64,000 bases of DNA, taken from assembly GCA_963772815.1 (NCBI GenBank), contig CAVYYV010000004.1, positions 496,001-560,000 on the forward strand, written 5' to 3'. Origin of the DNA: DATFFO01 sp963772815 (GTDB taxonomy: Bacteria > Actinomycetota > Acidimicrobiia > Spongiisociales > ZC4RG35). How positions within the stretch are numbered: position 1 is the first letter of the stretch; every line of letters starts with the position of its first letter. Shown in pieces: positions 34,849 through 43,431 of the stretch. Position numbers and translations under genes: made by a program. Under the pieces are notes generated by a model, which made no database searches, was not told where the DNA came from, and saw nothing but the letters and a program-made list of their open reading frames with translations.

Positions 34849-36390
34849 ATGAGCGGGATTCAGGTCGTGATCCTGGCGGTCGTCGTTACCGCAGTGGGAG
34901 CGATCCTTGGATACGCCTTCGCCACTCTGAGTGCCGGGAGAAGACATCGCCGGGACGGCGCTTCGGCCGAGGACGCACTGAGCCAGGCCCGCATCGACGC
35001 CCAGCGCATACTGGCCAAGGCCGAAGAGGAGAGCCGGGCCAAAGCCGAGGCGTATCGCGATCGGGAAGACGCCGCCCTCGAGCACCGTCGGCTGGAAGTT
35101 TCCAACCTGGAGACGAGGCTGGCCCAGCGCGAGGAGACGCTGGAGCAGAGGGCGGCCAACCTGGCCAACCGCGAACGAATGCTGATCGACCGGGAGACGG
35201 AGCTGACCAACGCCCGCCAGGATGCGGAGCGCCTGAAGGAGCAGGCTCGGTCCGATCTGGAGCGGTTGGCGACCATCGACGCCAAAGCGGCCAAAGAGGA
35301 ATTGCTGGCTCAAGTGGAGGACGAAGCCCGCCGTGATGCCATGCTTCTCGTGCGAGATCTGGAGATAAAGGCTCGCGAGGAAGCCGACAAGCGTGCCCGC
35401 CGGATTCTCGCCACTGCCATCCAAAGACTGGCCGCCGAGGTCGTCACCGAATCCACCGTGTCGACCGTCCCGCTTCCCAGCGACGACATGAAAGGGAGGA
35501 TCATCGGGCGGGAAGGGAGAAACATCCGCCATCTCGAGTCGGTTACCGGGGTGAGCCTGATCGTTGACGACACCCCCGAGGCCGTTTCGGTGAGCTCGTT
35601 CGATCCGATTCGGAGGGAAGTGGCGAGGCTCACGCTGGAGCGATTGGTAGCCGATGGGCGTATCCACCCTGCTTCCATCGAAGAGGCGTTCGAGAAAGCC
35701 CGCGACGAGGTCGAGCAGTCCGTGCGCGACGCGGGGGAATGGGCGTTGCTGGAGGTCGGGCTGACGCGGATGAATCCAGAGCTGGTGACGCTGCTTGGCC
35801 GCCTCAAGTTCCGGACGTCGTATGGCCAAAACGTGCTCAATCACCTGGTGGAATCGGCTCACATCGCATCGATGCTGGCGACCGAGCTGGGGATCGATCC
35901 GGCCCCGGTTCGCCGAGCTTCCCTTCTGCACGACATCGGCAAGGCGGTCACGCACGAGGTAGAGGGCTCCCACGCCCTCATCGGTGCTGAGATCGCCCGC
36001 AGATTCGGTGAGGACCCCGCCGTAGTGCACGGGATCGAAGCCCATCACAACGAAGTGGAGCCCCGTACGGTGCTGGCGGTGATCGTCCAGGCTGCCGACG
36101 CCGTTTCGGCAGCTCGTCCCGGTGCCCGCCGGGAGACGCTGGAGTCCTACGTTCGGCGACTCGAACGGCTCGAGAACCTGGCCCTCGAGTTCAACGGCGT
36201 GGACAAGGTGTTTGCCCTGCAGGCCGGACGCGAGGTCCGGGTGGTGGTGGACCCTGGATCGGTCACCGACCTCGAGGCCAACGACCTCGCCCGGCGGATC
36301 GCCCGAAAACTCGAGGAGGACCTCCAGTACCCCGGGAGCATCCAGGTGACGGTGATACGGGAGTTCCGGGCCACCGACTACGCCCGCTGA
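34849..36390 (+). CDS. rny: Ribonuclease Y
   Basis: A 513-residue RNase Y, a membrane-anchored endoribonuclease starting mRNA decay. Order of parts: one N-terminal transmembrane helix (residues about 4-25), a long charged coiled coil (about 40-190), a KH domain with KGRIIGREGRNIRHLE (about 215-235), and the HD domain with SLLHDIGKAVTHE (about 362) and HHNEVEP. GAAGGGAG precedes the ATG. miaB begins 7 bases after its stop. RNase J is also encoded in this window. Confidence 0.96.
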   Translation: MSGIQVVILAVVVTAVGAILGYAFATLSAGRRHRRDGASAEDALSQARIDAQRILAKAEEESRAKAEAYRDREDAALEHRRLEVSNLETRLAQREETLEQRAANLANRERMLIDRETELTNARQDAERLKEQARSDLERLATIDAKAAKEELLAQVEDEARRDAMLLVRDLEIKAREEADKRARRILATAIQRLAAEVVTESTVSTVPLPSDDMKGRIIGREGRNIRHLESVTGVSLIVDDTPEAVSVSSFDPIRREVARLTLERLVADGRIHPASIEEAFEKARDEVEQSVRDAGEWALLEVGLTRMNPELVTLLGRLKFRTSYGQNVLNHLVESAHIASMLATELGIDPAPVRRASLLHDIGKAVTHEVEGSHALIGAEIARRFGEDPAVVHGIEAHHNEVEPRTVLAVIVQAADAVSAARPGARRETLESYVRRLERLENLALEFNGVDKVFALQAGREVRVVVDPGSVTDLEANDLARRIARKLEEDLQYPGSIQVTVIREFRATDYAR

Positions 36391-36397
36391 GCCGGAA

Positions 36398-37792
36398 ATG
36401 ACCTCGAACACCGCCGTCACGGTCACCCCACCCCGCCGGCGTGTCGTCGCCCGCGCCCAACCCACACGGATTGGGAAGCGATATCTCATCCGAACCTTCG
36501 GCTGTCAGATGAACGAGCACGATTCGGAACGGATCGCCGGCCTGTTCGAGCTCGACGGAATGGCGCCCACCTCCGACCTCGATCAGGCGGATGTGGTGTT
36601 CGTGAACACGTGCACTATTCGCGAGAACGCCGACAACCGCCTGTACGGAACCCTGGGGCACCTCAAACAGCTCAAGGACAGTCGGCCCGAAGCACTCCTG
36701 GTCGTGGGGGGATGCGCCGCACAGAAGGATCGCGAACTGGTGCGGGAGAAAGCCCCCTGGGTCGATGTCGTCATGGGGACCCACAATCTCGACCGGGTCC
36801 TGGACCTCATGGATCATGCCGAGGAATGGGGCGGAATCACCGAGGTGGCCAACGAGCTCGAGGCAATGCCCTCGGTGCTGCCGGTCCGCCGGGAAGTGGC
36901 CCACTCGGCCTGGGTCAGCATCCAGGTGGGCTGCAACAACACGTGTACGTTCTGCATCGTGCCCTCGGTGCGGGGTGTGGAGGTGTCGCGTCGCCCCGGT
37001 GACGTCATCTCCGAGGTCGAGCGGCTGGCCGACGACGGCGTGGTCGAGGTAACACTGCTCGGTCAGAATGTCGACACCTATGGCCGGGATCTCGCCATCG
37101 ACGGTCGCCGCCGCCCCATTTTCGCCGACCTGTTGCGCCAGGTGGGTGCGGTCGAAGGCATCGAGCGGATCCGATTCACCAGCCCCCACCCGGCCGACTT
37201 CAACCTCGATGTTGCGCGAGCCATGGCCGAAACCGATTCCGTCTGCGAGCAACTCCACCTTCCCCTTCAGAGTGGCTCGGATCGTGTTCTGGCCCGTATG
37301 CACCGGGGCTACAACCGGTCCCGATACATGGACCGTCTGGCACTGGCACGGGCCACGATTCCCGACCTGGCAGTGAGCACAGATGTGATCGTCGGGTTCC
37401 CCGGTGAGACCGAGTCCGACTTCGAGGCCACGCTCGAGGTGGTCGAAGAAGCGCGGTTCGACTCCGCTTTCATGTTCATCTTCTCGCCGCGCCCTGGAAC
37501 CGCCGCCGCCGAAATGGACGAGGACTTCGTCGACCCCGAAGTGGTCCAGCTTCGATTTCAACATCTGGCGACACTCCAGAACCGCATCTCGGGCGAACGC
37601 AACCAGGATCTGGTGGGAACGGTCCAGGAGATCTTGACGGAGGGGCCATCAAAGAAGAACCCCGACATGGCCACCACTCGCACCAGGGGAGGCAAGGTGG
37701 TGCATGTTCCGGGCCACTTCCAGCCGGGTCTGTTTGCTCACGCCCGAATCGAACAGGCCTTTCAGCATCACCTCGTGGGGAGCCTCGTCTGA
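36398..37792 (+). CDS. miaB: tRNA-2-methylthio-N6-dimethylallyladenosine synthase MiaB
   Basis: A 464-residue radical-SAM methylthiotransferase acting at A37 of tRNAs already isopentenylated by MiaA, whose gene follows. RTFGCQMNEHDSERI is the MiaB-specific N-terminal block; further Cys are in VNTCTIRENAD and VGGCAAQ; the radical-SAM motif CNNTCTFC is at about 179-186; the TRAM domain is at the C-terminus. About 25 residues precede the conserved core, so a later start is possible, but no better one is visible. It follows rny by 7 bases. Confidence 0.95.
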   Translation: MTSNTAVTVTPPRRRVVARAQPTRIGKRYLIRTFGCQMNEHDSERIAGLFELDGMAPTSDLDQADVVFVNTCTIRENADNRLYGTLGHLKQLKDSRPEALLVVGGCAAQKDRELVREKAPWVDVVMGTHNLDRVLDLMDHAEEWGGITEVANELEAMPSVLPVRREVAHSAWVSIQVGCNNTCTFCIVPSVRGVEVSRRPGDVISEVERLADDGVVEVTLLGQNVDTYGRDLAIDGRRRPIFADLLRQVGAVEGIERIRFTSPHPADFNLDVARAMAETDSVCEQLHLPLQSGSDRVLARMHRGYNRSRYMDRLALARATIPDLAVSTDVIVGFPGETESDFEATLEVVEEARFDSAFMFIFSPRPGTAAAEMDEDFVDPEVVQLRFQHLATLQNRISGERNQDLVGTVQEILTEGPSKKNPDMATTRTRGGKVVHVPGHFQPGLFAHARIEQAFQHHLVGSLV

Positions 37793-37797
37793 CCCGG

Positions 37798-38679
37798 TTG
37801 GTCGCCATCGTGGGGCCAACGGGCGTGGGAAAGTCGACCCTGGCCATGGCCGTCGCCGAGCGCACCGGTGCCGAGATCCTCTCCGTCGACTCGATGCAGG
37901 TCTACAGCGGCCTCGACGTCGGAACCGCCAAGCCGACACTAGATGACCGGAGGCGAGTGCGGCACCACATGATCGATGTAGCTCAGCCCGAGCACGCCTA
38001 CACGGTGGCAGATTATCGCCGCGACGCGCGCCGGGCCCTGGCCGACACTTCAGCCGAGATCGTGCTGGTCGTGGGAGGATCCGGCCTCCACTTCCGGTCG
38101 CTGGTCGATCCGATGCGGTTCCGCCCCTTCGACCCAGACTTGCGTAGCGCTCTGAGCAAACGCTCTCTGACGGACCTGGTGGACGAGCTGCTCGCCGCCG
38201 ACGCCGACGCCGGTAAACACGTCGATCTCGCCAATCCGAGACGTGTGCTGCGGAGTCTGGAGGCGTATCGGATCGCCGCCATCACCCCCAGCTCATGGGC
38301 GCAGCATCCACAAGCTGCCCGCTACAGACGCTATGAGCCCGAACTGACTTTCGTGGGTTTCGCCGTGGACCGCCCCGAGATCGAGCCCGCCATCGATGCC
38401 AGATTGGCCGCCATGTGGGACCAGGGGCTGCTGAAAGAGGTCGAGCAAATGGCGCCCCGGCTGGGGCCTACCGCCTCCCGGGGTGTCGGCTATCGCCAGC
38501 TGCTCGAAGTCGTGTCCGGCCGGCGGACCGAGGAAGAGGGCCGGGAGCTAGTCAAACGTGCCACCATGGCCCTGGTGAAACGGCAGCGAACGTTCTTTCG
38601 CCGCGATCCCAGGCTTCGCTGGCTCCGCGAACCCCACCGAGACGCACTCTCGACGATCGTCGAGGCAGTGCGCTCATGA
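37798..38679 (+). CDS. miaA: tRNA dimethylallyltransferase MiaA
   Basis: A 293-residue tRNA isopentenyltransferase. It adds dimethylallyl to N6 of A37, the substrate step for MiaB. P-loop GPTGVGKST is at residues 6-14, followed by SVDSMQVYSGLDVGTAKP and VVGGSGLHFRSLV. RGVGYRQ lies in the C-terminal half. The first in-frame start is TTG at 37798; the only Shine-Dalgarno-like GGGGAG is about 15 bases upstream, so the exact start is uncertain. The stop overlaps the ATG of dapF (ATGA). Confidence 0.94.
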   Translation: MVAIVGPTGVGKSTLAMAVAERTGAEILSVDSMQVYSGLDVGTAKPTLDDRRRVRHHMIDVAQPEHAYTVADYRRDARRALADTSAEIVLVVGGSGLHFRSLVDPMRFRPFDPDLRSALSKRSLTDLVDELLAADADAGKHVDLANPRRVLRSLEAYRIAAITPSSWAQHPQAARYRRYEPELTFVGFAVDRPEIEPAIDARLAAMWDQGLLKEVEQMAPRLGPTASRGVGYRQLLEVVSGRRTEEEGRELVKRATMALVKRQRTFFRRDPRLRWLREPHRDALSTIVEAVRS

Positions 38680-39413
38680 GGTTCACAAAGATGGAGGGGC
38701 TGGGCAACGACTTCGTGGTCGTCGAGGAGCCCCCCTCGGGGCCGAGCCAGGTGAGGACATGGTGTGATCGCCGACGCGGAATCGGGGCCGACGGTGTCTT
38801 GGCTGTGGACTCGAAACCGTCCATGGAGTATTGGAATGCCGATGGCTCGCCTGCCGAGATGTGCGGGAACGGCCTGCGGTGTGTGGCCCGCTACTCCGTT
38901 GATCGGGGCTGGAGCGAGGAAGGCTCATGGTTCTCGATCATGACCCCGGTCGGACCTCGTCAGGCGCTGGTCGAGGGCGACGTGATCACGGTGGAGATCG
39001 GACCGGTTTCGTTGGGTGAGTCGATCGAGGTCGATGGCGCCCTGTATCGGCGCGCCTCCCTGGGCAATCCCCACGCTGTCCGCGTCGTGGACGATCCCGA
39101 GACCGTGGAAGTGGCCCTGGTCGGTCGGGCAGTGGCAGCGGCTCCTGCCTTCCCGGATGGCGCCAACGTCGAGTTCGTGGCGCTCAGCTCGCCGGGCCGC
39201 ATCCGAATGCGGGTGTGGGAGCGGGGAGTGGGGGAGACGCTGGCGTGTGGAACCGGGATGGTGGCGGCGGCGGCCGTGGCGGCCGGGACAGATGGAGACC
39301 CCGTCGAGGTAGAGGTGCCCGGGGGCCGCGCCCGGGTGACCTTCCGCCAGGGTTCCGGCTATCTGACTGGACCGGCCGGCACGGTGTTCAGCGGTGAGAT
39401 CGAGTCCCCGTAG
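38676..39413 (+). CDS. dapF: Diaminopimelate epimerase
   Basis: A 245-residue DapF, somewhat shorter than the usual 270-290. It interconverts LL- and meso-diaminopimelate for lysine and peptidoglycan. GLGNDFVV opens the fold; the two catalytic cysteines are in EMCGNGLRC (Cys63) and LACGTGM (Cys191); GNPHAVRVV is also conserved. ATG overlaps the miaA stop, so rny-miaB-miaA-dapF looks like one transcript. It abuts lexA tail to tail with no gap (39413/39414). Confidence 0.95.
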   Translation: MRFTKMEGLGNDFVVVEEPPSGPSQVRTWCDRRRGIGADGVLAVDSKPSMEYWNADGSPAEMCGNGLRCVARYSVDRGWSEEGSWFSIMTPVGPRQALVEGDVITVEIGPVSLGESIEVDGALYRRASLGNPHAVRVVDDPETVEVALVGRAVAAAPAFPDGANVEFVALSSPGRIRMRVWERGVGETLACGTGMVAAAAVAAGTDGDPVEVEVPGGRARVTFRQGSGYLTGPAGTVFSGEIESP

Positions 39414-40031
39414 TCAGTTCAGACGTCTCAAGACGCTCACGACCCGACCCAGTATGGAAACCCCGCTCTCGAACTCCATGTCGTCGTAGGCATCGTTCTC
39501 GGCTCTCAGGATCACCTTCCCGTTTTGCCGATAGATCCGCTTCACGGTCGCCTCTTCGTCGTCCACGAGAGCCGCCACGATCTGACCGTCTCGAGCGTCC
39601 GACTCGCGCCGCACCACCACGAGATCACCGTCGAGGATGCCCGCATCCATCATGGAGTCGCCACTTACCCGCAGCATGAACGTTGGGCCGGGCCCAATCA
39701 GGCTCTCCGGCAGGGTGTATACGTCTTCGACGTCCTCGACGGCAAGCAGGGGAGCACCGGCCGCAATCCGGCCCACGAGAGGCACCTGGCGCATGTCTCC
39801 GGTGTCGGGAGCGGGTTCGTCGTCGAGGATTTCGATGGCCCGGGGCTTGGTCGGGTCCTTGCGAATCGCCCCCGCCTTGACCAGGGCAGAGAGGTGGCTA
39901 TGAACGGTCGACGGCGAGGACAGGCCGACGGCTTCCCCAATCTCACGCACCGAGGGCGGATAGCCCCGATCCCTGACCGTGGAGCGAATGAACTCCAACA
40001 CCTGCATCTGACGTTTGCTGAGGTCGCTCAC
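39414..40031 (-). CDS. lexA: SOS repressor LexA
   Basis: A 205-residue LexA. N-terminal winged helix (residues 1-70, with GLSSPSTVHSHLSALVKAG as recognition region); self-cleavage site Ala91-Gly92 in GRIAAGAP; catalytic Ser126 in VSGDSMM and Lys164 in ATVKRIY. RecA filaments stimulate its self-cleavage. GTG start with AAGGAGA upstream. Its promoter region carries SOS boxes, so it is autoregulated. It diverges from a LysM gene and is tail to tail with dapF. Confidence 0.97.
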   Translation of the reverse strand: MSDLSKRQMQVLEFIRSTVRDRGYPPSVREIGEAVGLSSPSTVHSHLSALVKAGAIRKDPTKPRAIEILDDEPAPDTGDMRQVPLVGRIAAGAPLLAVEDVEDVYTLPESLIGPGPTFMLRVSGDSMMDAGILDGDLVVVRRESDARDGQIVAALVDDEEATVKRIYRQNGKVILRAENDAYDDMEFESGVSILGRVVSVLRRLN

Positions 40032-40099
40032 GTGGTCTCCTTGGTCGGCCTCCTCGACCCCCGGTTCCCCGAATCGCGAAGGACCCGAGTTGCCTCAGT

Positions 40100-40113
40100 C
40101 GAACTGACGTTCC
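40100..40113. promoter_or_regulatory. Imperfect SOS box, lexA-proximal
   Basis: CGAAC-TGAC-GTTCC, one mismatch to the CGAAC-N4-GTTCG consensus. It lies just downstream of the lexA -10 (40117-40122, minus strand). Confidence 0.6.
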
Positions 40114-40116
40114 CCG

Positions 40117-40145
40117 AGCATAGCGCTCCGGATCCCGACATCCAA
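40117..40145 (-). promoter_or_regulatory. Promoter of lexA
   Basis: Minus strand: -35 TTGGAT (40140-40145), 17-base spacer, -10 TATGCT (40117-40122). SOS boxes overlap the -35 and lie just after the -10, ideal for autorepression. Confidence 0.6.
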
Positions 40146-40156
40146 ACATATGTTCG
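40143..40156. promoter_or_regulatory. SOS box over the lexA -35
   Basis: CAAAC-ATAT-GTTCG, one mismatch to consensus. It overlaps the lexA -35 and lies directly upstream of the LysM-gene -35. Confidence 0.75.
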
Positions 40157-40158
40157 AC

Positions 40159-40187
40159 TTGACAGACTCGAACAGACGTTCGATACT
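40159..40187 (+). promoter_or_regulatory. Promoter of the LysM gene
   Basis: TTGACA (40159-40164), 17-base spacer, GATACT (40182-40187). A perfect -35 hexamer; a perfect SOS box fills the spacer. Confidence 0.7.
40169..40182. promoter_or_regulatory. Perfect SOS box inside the LysM promoter spacer
   Basis: CGAAC-AGAC-GTTCG. LexA bound here would block RNA polymerase at the plus-strand promoter. Confidence 0.85.
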
Positions 40188-40192
40188 GCTCC

Positions 40193-40206
40193 AGAACAGA
40201 TGTTCG
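40193..40206. promoter_or_regulatory. SOS box downstream of the LysM promoter
   Basis: AGAAC-AGAT-GTTCG, one mismatch. The three boxes near the LysM promoter start 26 and 24 bases apart. Confidence 0.7.
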
Positions 40207-40271
40207 ATCTCGAATGCCGGGGCACCGGATTTTGACCCGACGCCCTTCGAGACGAGAGAGGAGGAAGACCG

Positions 40272-40568
40272 ATGACGGCACGTATCCGCCCAGACGCCAT
40301 GAGGTTGCTCGTTCTCAGGTTAGGGGTGTTGACGCTGGCCGTCGCGGCGGTCTTCCTCCTGCTCGCCTCGGTGGGAGCTGCCGAGTCACCTCCTCCTCCC
40401 ACCCGGGCCTACGTCGTCCAGAGCGGAGACACACTCTGGGGCATCGCCCGTGCTGTCGCCGAGCCCGGTGAGGATTTGCGTCCGGTCGTAGCGACCATTT
40501 CGGACCTGAACCACCTCGGCGGCGACGGTATCCTTGCTGGGCAGGCACTTCTCGTTCCGAGCGGGTAG
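40272..40568 (+). CDS. LysM-domain membrane/secreted protein, probable SOS-induced division inhibitor
   Basis: A 98-residue protein: one N-terminal hydrophobic segment (about 11-35, signal anchor or signal peptide), then a LysM domain, YVVQSGDTLWGIARAV through GDGILAGQALLVPSG. LysM binds peptidoglycan glycan. The gene divergent from lexA in actinobacteria often encodes an SOS-induced cell-division suppressor with LysM (Rv2719c/ChiZ in Mycobacterium; DivS in Corynebacterium by position). The promoter here is covered by SOS boxes, which supports the same role. That function is inferred from position and regulation. GAGGAGGAAG precedes the ATG. Confidence 0.85.
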   Translation: MTARIRPDAMRLLVLRLGVLTLAVAAVFLLLASVGAAESPPPPTRAYVVQSGDTLWGIARAVAEPGEDLRPVVATISDLNHLGGDGILAGQALLVPSG

Positions 40569-40642
40569 GCCCATAGGCCTGTATGCCGCGCCGTGGCGCG
40601 TGCGATAATGGACCTCTCCAGGGAATGGGCGGGCAGAGATCG

Positions 40643-41776
40643 ATGTTGCCGACAACGTACCGGGGTAATGCGACCATCGATGGGGAGACCATCGACGCCG
40701 TGCTTCGTCTCGACGACGGTCACCTACGGCTTTCTAACCGGCACAACTCAGAGATTTTGCGGTGGCCACTACGAATGCTTGCCATCGAATCGACCAAGAA
40801 CGGCGAGTACCGCCTCTCGGCGGGGGAGCGGACCTTTGAGTTCACACCACTGATCGACGATGGCCTGGGCGACGAGATCGTGCTCAGGACTCGGTTCTCA
40901 CCATCCACACCGGTGGAGGAGGACGACCCCGCGCCCCAGCTAACGGTTGCCGATCAGCTCGCAGCTCGCGTCACCTCGGCTCAGAAGCGAACCGGCCTGA
41001 TGGAACGTTTCGATCGGCGAGCTCGGCTGCTGATGGTGCTGGGAGCGATAGCTGCCGGCGCCATACTGGGAATCGCGCTCTGGATCGTGGGAAGCTCCGG
41101 TTCGCCGGGATCGAGCACGGCCACCACCGTCGCCGCCTCCGACACCTTGCCGTTCACCCCGGGGGACGCTCCCGCCACCACCGTCGCCTCGAACACCGAC
41201 GCGCGGCCCGACACGGTGGCGGGCCCCACCACGACTACCCCTCGACCCTCCACCACGCTCGCCACGGGACCGTTGACACCGTTCAGCTCGGATGTGTTCC
41301 AGCTCACCTCCACCGAGTTCATCGACCTCTGGAGCGCCCGCGCCGGCACTCTGGACGACCTCCTCACCGCCACCGAGGTGTCCGACAGCGACGGACAGTT
41401 CTCTTTCGCTACGGGGCTCTACGCCACGATCAGCGGCAGCTCGGACAACGCCAACACGCTCGACTACATCGTCTTCGAGGGTGACCCTTCAGGTGACGTC
41501 AGCTCGGACCGCCGGGTGCTCTCTGCGATGGGCCTACTCGTTGCGATGGTGGAGCCAGATCTGCCGCCCCGCGGCCGCCGCGAGCTCGTCTCCGCCCTGG
41601 GACTCAACGTCGACAACCCGTACCTGGGCAACCTGGACGGCCAACTGACCTACCACGAGCGCTATTTCCACCTGTACTGGGACAGCAACATTCACCGTGT
41701 GGTATTCGAGGTGATGCCCGCATCGCTGGCTCCTGCCCCGTCTTCTGAGGAAGCACCATCCTCGGAAGGGACCTGA
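40643..41776 (+). CDS. Membrane-anchored protein with Thr/Pro-rich linker, unknown function
   Basis: A 377-residue protein I do not recognise. The first 85 residues form a beta-rich cytoplasmic part (YRGNATIDGETIDAVLRLDD, EYRLSAGERTFEFTPL) resembling lipid- or membrane-binding folds only loosely. One transmembrane helix follows (about 131-152), then a Thr/Ser/Pro/Ala-rich linker (about 155-210) and an extracellular domain of about 150 residues. The ATG at 40643 is preferred; 40625 is also possible. It lies between the LysM gene and nrdR, a position where actinobacteria often carry envelope proteins of unknown role. Confidence 0.72.
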   Translation: MLPTTYRGNATIDGETIDAVLRLDDGHLRLSNRHNSEILRWPLRMLAIESTKNGEYRLSAGERTFEFTPLIDDGLGDEIVLRTRFSPSTPVEEDDPAPQLTVADQLAARVTSAQKRTGLMERFDRRARLLMVLGAIAAGAILGIALWIVGSSGSPGSSTATTVAASDTLPFTPGDAPATTVASNTDARPDTVAGPTTTTPRPSTTLATGPLTPFSSDVFQLTSTEFIDLWSARAGTLDDLLTATEVSDSDGQFSFATGLYATISGSSDNANTLDYIVFEGDPSGDVSSDRRVLSAMGLLVAMVEPDLPPRGRRELVSALGLNVDNPYLGNLDGQLTYHERYFHLYWDSNIHRVVFEVMPASLAPAPSSEEAPSSEGT

Positions 41777-41797
41777 CCGCAATCTGGGCAACAGGGT

Positions 41798-41803
41798 TAG
41801 GCT
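41798..41803 (+). promoter_or_regulatory. Possible -10 element of nrdR
   Basis: TAGGCT, 9 bases before the nrdR ATG, with no Shine-Dalgarno between them. Confidence 0.4.
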
Positions 41804-41812
41804 GACGCGGCG

Positions 41813-42265
41813 ATGCACTGCCCTGAGTGTCAGGCCGACAACACCCGCGTCATAGACAGCCGACCCGCAGACGAGGGGGCTGCCATCCGCCGCCGACGCT
41901 CATGCGAGGCCTGCGGGACCCGCTTCACCACGTACGAGCGCTGCGAACGGGTGCTCATGGTGCGCAAGCGCTCCGGCACATTGGAGCCGTTCGACGCTGC
42001 CAAGCTCTCCGCCGGCGTGGGAGCGGCCCTGGCCGATCGCCCCGCTTCCGCCACCCAGGTCTCTTCCCTGGTGAGTGAGGTGGAAAGAACCCTCGCCCAG
42101 GGCGCGGGGACCATCGAATCCGAGGCCATCGGATTGGCGGTGCTCGAACGCCTTCGGGCGGTGGACGAGGTTGCCTATCTGCGCTTCGCCTCCGTGTACA
42201 AGGAGTTCCAGGGCGCGGAGGACTTCGAGAAGGAGATGGCCGCGCTGGAGTCAGCCGGAGACTGA
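41813..42265 (+). CDS. nrdR: Transcriptional repressor NrdR
   Basis: A 150-residue NrdR: zinc ribbon with Cys3, Cys6, Cys31 and Cys34 (MHCPECQADN, CEACGTRF), then an ATP-cone domain (LMVRKRSGTLEPFDAAKLSAG). It represses ribonucleotide reductase genes when bound to ATP/dATP. No nrd gene is in this window; in actinobacteria nrdR often precedes a distant nrdJ. Its last 15 bases overlap the end of the convergent membrane-protein gene. Confidence 0.96.
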   Translation: MHCPECQADNTRVIDSRPADEGAAIRRRRSCEACGTRFTTYERCERVLMVRKRSGTLEPFDAAKLSAGVGAALADRPASATQVSSLVSEVERTLAQGAGTIESEAIGLAVLERLRAVDEVAYLRFASVYKEFQGAEDFEKEMAALESAGD

Positions 42266-43381
42266 CCAGCCAGCAGCCTCGGTGGCGGCATTCTCGATGC
42301 TGTTCGCCATCTCCGACCCACGATCGGCCAGCTCGGACCTCATGTCCCCCAAGAGCCCTTCGACCTTCGTGCTCTGGTCACCCTCGATGGACCGGGCCTT
42401 CGCCCCGTCGTCCTGACGAATGGCATCCAGATAGCTCTCCTGCCAGGCCTGCAGCCCCTGCTGCCACGACTCCATGCGACCGTAGAAGTCCGTCAGCACT
42501 CCGGGCGGCAACTCATTGATCCCGGAGTCGACGTCGGCTCGCCAGGCCGCCACCTGCTCGGTGGCGTCCGTCAGGTCTGTGGCGCTCGGATCGGTAGGGA
42601 CGAGGGGAGGTAAGAGGATTCGCTCGGCGGTCAGGCGGAAAGCGACCAGCTTCGACAGGCCGGCGGTGGCATCCAGGATCGCTCCCGAGACGCCCACGGC
42701 CGACTCGTGGACCGACATCCCAGCAGCACTTGGGGGAAGAGCCCCGGCAGTCGAGAACATGTCCCTGGCGGCCGACTCGGCCGCCAGGATGGTCGCCGTG
42801 CTGCTGACCAGGTCGGGCGACTCAGCATCACCGAGCGACTTGGCCAGGTCGGCCAGCGGACCGGTGGTGCCTAACACCTCCTGTGTGGCAGCCGCGAAAT
42901 CCGCCCGAGCCTGTGAATCGATCTGGACCGGTCGTTTCACCACGAACCAGAGCAGGGCGCCCACTACCGCCGCCAGGAGCATGGAGGCGACGATGGTGGC
43001 GGTGCGTATCTCTCTTCCGCCCAGCTTGCGACGCGCTATGACACCGGGCTTCCACCACTCGAGTGCCTCGGAATCGAGCTCCGTCGTCTCCCAGAGGTCG
43101 GCCACCATGGCCGTGGAGGAGCTGTGCACTCTGGACGTCGCGGTGGGGGCTCCCAGCATCGATCGCGGGGGCGGCACGAACCGCCGCCTCGACGAGGCCA
43201 CGACCCGGTAGGGCTCGTCGTAGAAGCCCAGCACTTCCATCCCCGGGAGGCGGAGATTCCCAACCCGTCGACGGACACGGGCCGAAGGTATCGGCTCGAC
43301 GACCGCGGTCGCCTGGGCGCTGGGCCTGGGCGGACGAGGAGCGGCGTGACGGCCGCGGCGCCTCGCTGTAGTCTCGTTCAC
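42251..43381 (-). CDS. Single-pass membrane protein, unknown function
   Basis: A 376-residue protein I do not recognise. It has a basic, Arg/Pro-rich N-terminus (about 1-45), a central hydrophobic segment (IVASMLLAAVVGALLWFVV, about 128-146), and a helical extracellular or periplasmic part without catalytic motifs. GTG start at 43381. Its 3' end overlaps the nrdR 3' end by 15 bases on the opposite strand. Neighbouring dut is divergent. It is probably an envelope protein. Confidence 0.7.
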   Translation of the reverse strand: MNETTARRRGRHAAPRPPRPSAQATAVVEPIPSARVRRRVGNLRLPGMEVLGFYDEPYRVVASSRRRFVPPPRSMLGAPTATSRVHSSSTAMVADLWETTELDSEALEWWKPGVIARRKLGGREIRTATIVASMLLAAVVGALLWFVVKRPVQIDSQARADFAAATQEVLGTTGPLADLAKSLGDAESPDLVSSTATILAAESAARDMFSTAGALPPSAAGMSVHESAVGVSGAILDATAGLSKLVAFRLTAERILLPPLVPTDPSATDLTDATEQVAAWRADVDSGINELPPGVLTDFYGRMESWQQGLQAWQESYLDAIRQDDGAKARSIEGDQSTKVEGLLGDMRSELADRGSEMANSIENAATEAAGWSVSG

Positions 43382-43431
43382 ATATTCTCCGTGGTGCTGT
43401 CCGCCCGATGGCGCCCCACGTCGATTTCGTC

